From contig DAHVOF010000087.1 of the NCBI GenBank assembly GCA_027318945.1, forward strand, positions 1 through 7,382: DNA of 7,382 nucleotides, written 5' to 3'. The notes under the pieces were generated by a model, which did no database searches, was not told the origin of the DNA, and worked only from the letters and a program-made list of their open reading frames with translations. Shown piece by piece: positions 5,950 through 7,382 of the stretch. The translations under genes and the position numbers were made by a program. The stretch comes from Actinomycetota bacterium (GTDB lineage: Bacteria; Actinomycetota; Acidimicrobiia; Acidimicrobiales; Acidimicrobiaceae). Within the stretch, counting starts at the first letter, position 1, and each line of letters begins with the position of its first letter.

Positions 5950-6553
5950 GCCTTTTCGCTTCCAGCGATGGGCAAAGCGCTCAAAGGCAAAGAGGTTGTT
6001 GCTTTCGGGATTCCTTTTGGCATTGGGAATACTGATGGTATATTCAGTTGCTGAGTCCCTTGGGACAGGAAGTGTGATTTCCGGTTCAAGTGGGCTCGGA
6101 ACAGCGTCCGCTGTCAGGTTGGGTGGTCCGTTGGTGGGGAAGCCTGCGCCGCCGTTTTCACTTTCGAGCATCGAGAACGCCAGTGGTGGGATCGATCTCC
6201 GGGCGTTCGCCGGAAAACCATTGGTTGTAAATTTCTTTGCATCGTGGTGCATTCCGTGTGAGACCGAGCTTCCTGAGTTCGCCGCCATGGCGAGATCCGA
6301 AAAAGGCAAGGTGCAGTTTGTCGGAATCGATGAGAACGATTCAAGGTCTGCCGCAACGGCATTGATCCATCGAAGTGGCGTCACCTATCCCGTTGCCTTC
6401 GATCCTCGAGGAAGCCTGGTGCGGCCGTACTACCTTCTTGGACTTCCAACCACTTTGTTCATAAATTCGGATCGCGTTGTGGTTGCCGAGGTGGCTGGAG
6501 AGGTGAGCTTACCGCTGTTGGCCAGCTACATTAATGGTCTTTCGAGTTCCTAG
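5924..6553 (+). CDS. Membrane-anchored TlpA/ResA-like thioredoxin-fold protein
   Basis: A 209-residue protein with a basic N-terminus (K-R-S-K-A-K-R at 18-24), one transmembrane anchor at about 25-43, a Ser/Gly-rich linker, then a thioredoxin domain from about 70, predicted outside the membrane. The redox motif W-C-I-P-C lies at 108-112 within V-N-F-F-A-S-W, and the cis-proline loop G-L-P-T-T-L-F-I at 173-180. The pattern P-A-P-P-F-S-L near 74-80 is typical of the AhpC/TSA-TlpA group. Relatives reduce apocytochrome c cysteines or copper-site cysteines of cytochrome oxidase; overlap with ctaB makes a role in respiratory cytochrome maturation likely, but the substrate is not shown. The start is unsettled: TTG 5924 is the longest, while TTG 5933 has GGGAA nine bases before it and may be the true one, giving 206 residues. 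No ATG or GTG start precedes the anchor. Confidence 0.85.
   Translation: MTFLSGTIKPFRFQRWAKRSKAKRLLLSGFLLALGILMVYSVAESLGTGSVISGSSGLGTASAVRLGGPLVGKPAPPFSLSSIENASGGIDLRAFAGKPLVVNFFASWCIPCETELPEFAAMARSEKGKVQFVGIDENDSRSAATALIHRSGVTYPVAFDPRGSLVRPYYLLGLPTTLFINSDRVVVAEVAGEVSLPLLASYINGLSSS
5925..5938 (+). other. Small hairpin at the ctaB/thioredoxin junction
   Basis: TGACA (5925-5929) and TGTCA (5934-5938) can pair around a four-base loop that contains the first base of the TTG at 5933. The stem overlaps both candidate starts of the thioredoxin gene, so ribosomes finishing ctaB could unfold it. A five-base stem is small and may be incidental. Confidence 0.25.
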
Positions 6554-6601
6554 CTGCAAACTCGCACGCTGCTGCTCATGAAATTGTAGTCGATCTACCG
6601 G

Positions 6602-7382
6602 TCATGTTATGGGTGTGATTTTAGCGCCTGCCGGGCATGCTCTCGGATCCCATGGTTGGAGTGGCGTTACGGACGCAGTTGCCGGAAGAGTAATTGGAGC
6701 CAGCGTCGTCTCGGGCGCGTTATTCGATGCAGTGCTGGTGGTTGCTAGAGTAGTGCTCGTGGCTGACGAAGGCTTAGCAACCGTCAAAGTGGATCCCGTC
6801 ACTAGCTCAACAGGAGCACCAGTGATCGTAGAAGACTGTCCCATGATGATTGACCCAGAAAGGCTGTTGCGGAGCAGTTCGGCCTGCTGAAGGTAGCCCG
6901 CCTTGTAATAGATTATCGTTTCTGAATTCTTACTTAGGATCTTTGTGTTTCCTGTCGTGCCTACGTTGAAGCCGTCGTTAGTTAGCGATTGTGCGACGGT
7001 CGTTGCCTGTTGGTTGATTCCTGAACCGTTGACGACTCCGACTGTGAAGCTGCTCTGGCTAACGCTTGGGGCGGAAACATCGAGATACTGGTTTATCACC
7101 GCCTGGTCCTGAGGCTGCGCAGGAAACACGACGTCACCATAGGGTGCGCCGTTGTATGTGTAGTTATTGACAAGAGCAACCGGAAGGGTGGCGGTTGGAA
7201 TGCTGCTTGGGTTAACGCTCCTAAATTTTGCTGCTAAGGATATCATGTCACTAAGAGTGAAGCCTGAGTCAACCTGGAGGTCAGGGGTCACAGAGGAGAG
7301 GATGGAGTTCAACTTCAGAGGATTTGATATCCCCTTTTGCTTCACGGCTGAGAACAATACGCGCATGAACTCATGGTCTCTG
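6602..7382 (-). CDS. LCP (LytR-CpsA-Psr) family protein with LytR_C domain, C-terminal part
   Basis: LCP proteins are membrane-anchored enzymes that transfer lipid-linked glycopolymers such as arabinogalactan or teichoic acids onto peptidoglycan outside the cell. The frame is open to the right edge, so the start and most of the catalytic domain lie beyond. The visible part begins R-D-H-E-F-M-R-V-L, matching the R-x-x-H-Q-x-x-x-x-A-L helix late in the LCP domain, and runs through N-Y-T-Y-N-G-A-P-Y-G-D-V-V. A LytR_C domain follows from about 7048 to 6773, recognised by V-G-V-V-N-G-S-G and the later D-G-F-N-V-G. The last 56 residues are a Thr/Ser/Ala/Pro-rich tail ending with one cysteine in D-P-R-A-C-P-A-G. 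The Met at 7366 is internal, not the start. The gene converges on the thioredoxin gene across 48 bases with no clear terminator. Confidence 0.85.
   Translation of the reverse strand, partial: RDHEFMRVLFSAVKQKGISNPLKLNSILSSVTPDLQVDSGFTLSDMISLAAKFRSVNPSSIPTATLPVALVNNYTYNGAPYGDVVFPAQPQDQAVINQYLDVSAPSVSQSSFTVGVVNGSGINQQATTVAQSLTNDGFNVGTTGNTKILSKNSETIIYYKAGYLQQAELLRNSLSGSIIMGQSSTITGAPVELVTGSTLTVAKPSSATSTTLATTSTASNNAPETTLAPITLPATASVTPLQPWDPRACPAGAKITPIT

Noticed and set aside
5924..5956. TTGACA at 5924-5929 as an internal -35 box for the thioredoxin gene
   Set aside because: No plausible -10 lies 16-18 bases downstream; the hexamer is within coding sequence.
6554..6601. Terminator or small RNA between the thioredoxin and LCP genes
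   Set aside because: No stable stem with a T-run or other structure could be found in these 48 bases.

Overview
This is a core chromosomal stretch that most resembles an actinobacterium. The evidence is the aroC/aroB genes beside a pepQ-type peptidase, efp and nusB (a classic actinobacterial neighbourhood), an LCP protein carrying a LytR_C domain, and the sequence character of EF-P and CtaB. Base composition looks roughly balanced rather than very GC-rich. That would fit a moderate-GC lineage such as the Acidimicrobiia, but this placement is inference. No phage, transposon, CRISPR, tRNA or rRNA is visible.

Layout. Positions 1-72 hold the end of a membrane protein, probably an A24 prepilin peptidase. 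Then come aroC (116-1294, +) and aroB (about 1409-2446, +), encoding chorismate synthase and 3-dehydroquinate synthase, the last and second steps of the shikimate pathway. Between them, where actinobacteria often carry aroK, there is only a 44-codon open frame with a good ribosome binding site and an aroK-like first few residues; it may be an aroK remnant. Facing aroB is a minus-strand block: pepQ-like M24 peptidase (4800-3700), efp (3584-3018) and nusB (3007-2534). It covers dipeptide or peptide turnover at proline, relief of ribosome stalling at proline runs, and transcription antitermination of rRNA.

A 243-base gap (4801-5043) separates pepQ from the divergent ctaB (5044-5949, +), which makes haem O for cytochrome oxidase. 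ctaB overlaps a membrane-anchored TlpA/ResA-like thioredoxin (5924-6553, +), so the pair looks like a small cytochrome biogenesis operon. The right edge (6602-7382, -) holds the C-terminal part of an LCP (LytR-CpsA-Psr) cell-wall glycopolymer ligase with a LytR_C domain and a Thr/Ser-rich tail.

I do not see an undescribed system. The main points of interest are the inverted nusB-efp-pepQ block relative to the usual co-directional order, the apparent loss of aroK and aroQ from the cluster, the NusB N-terminal extension, the EF-P loop sequence and the ctaB-thioredoxin overlap.
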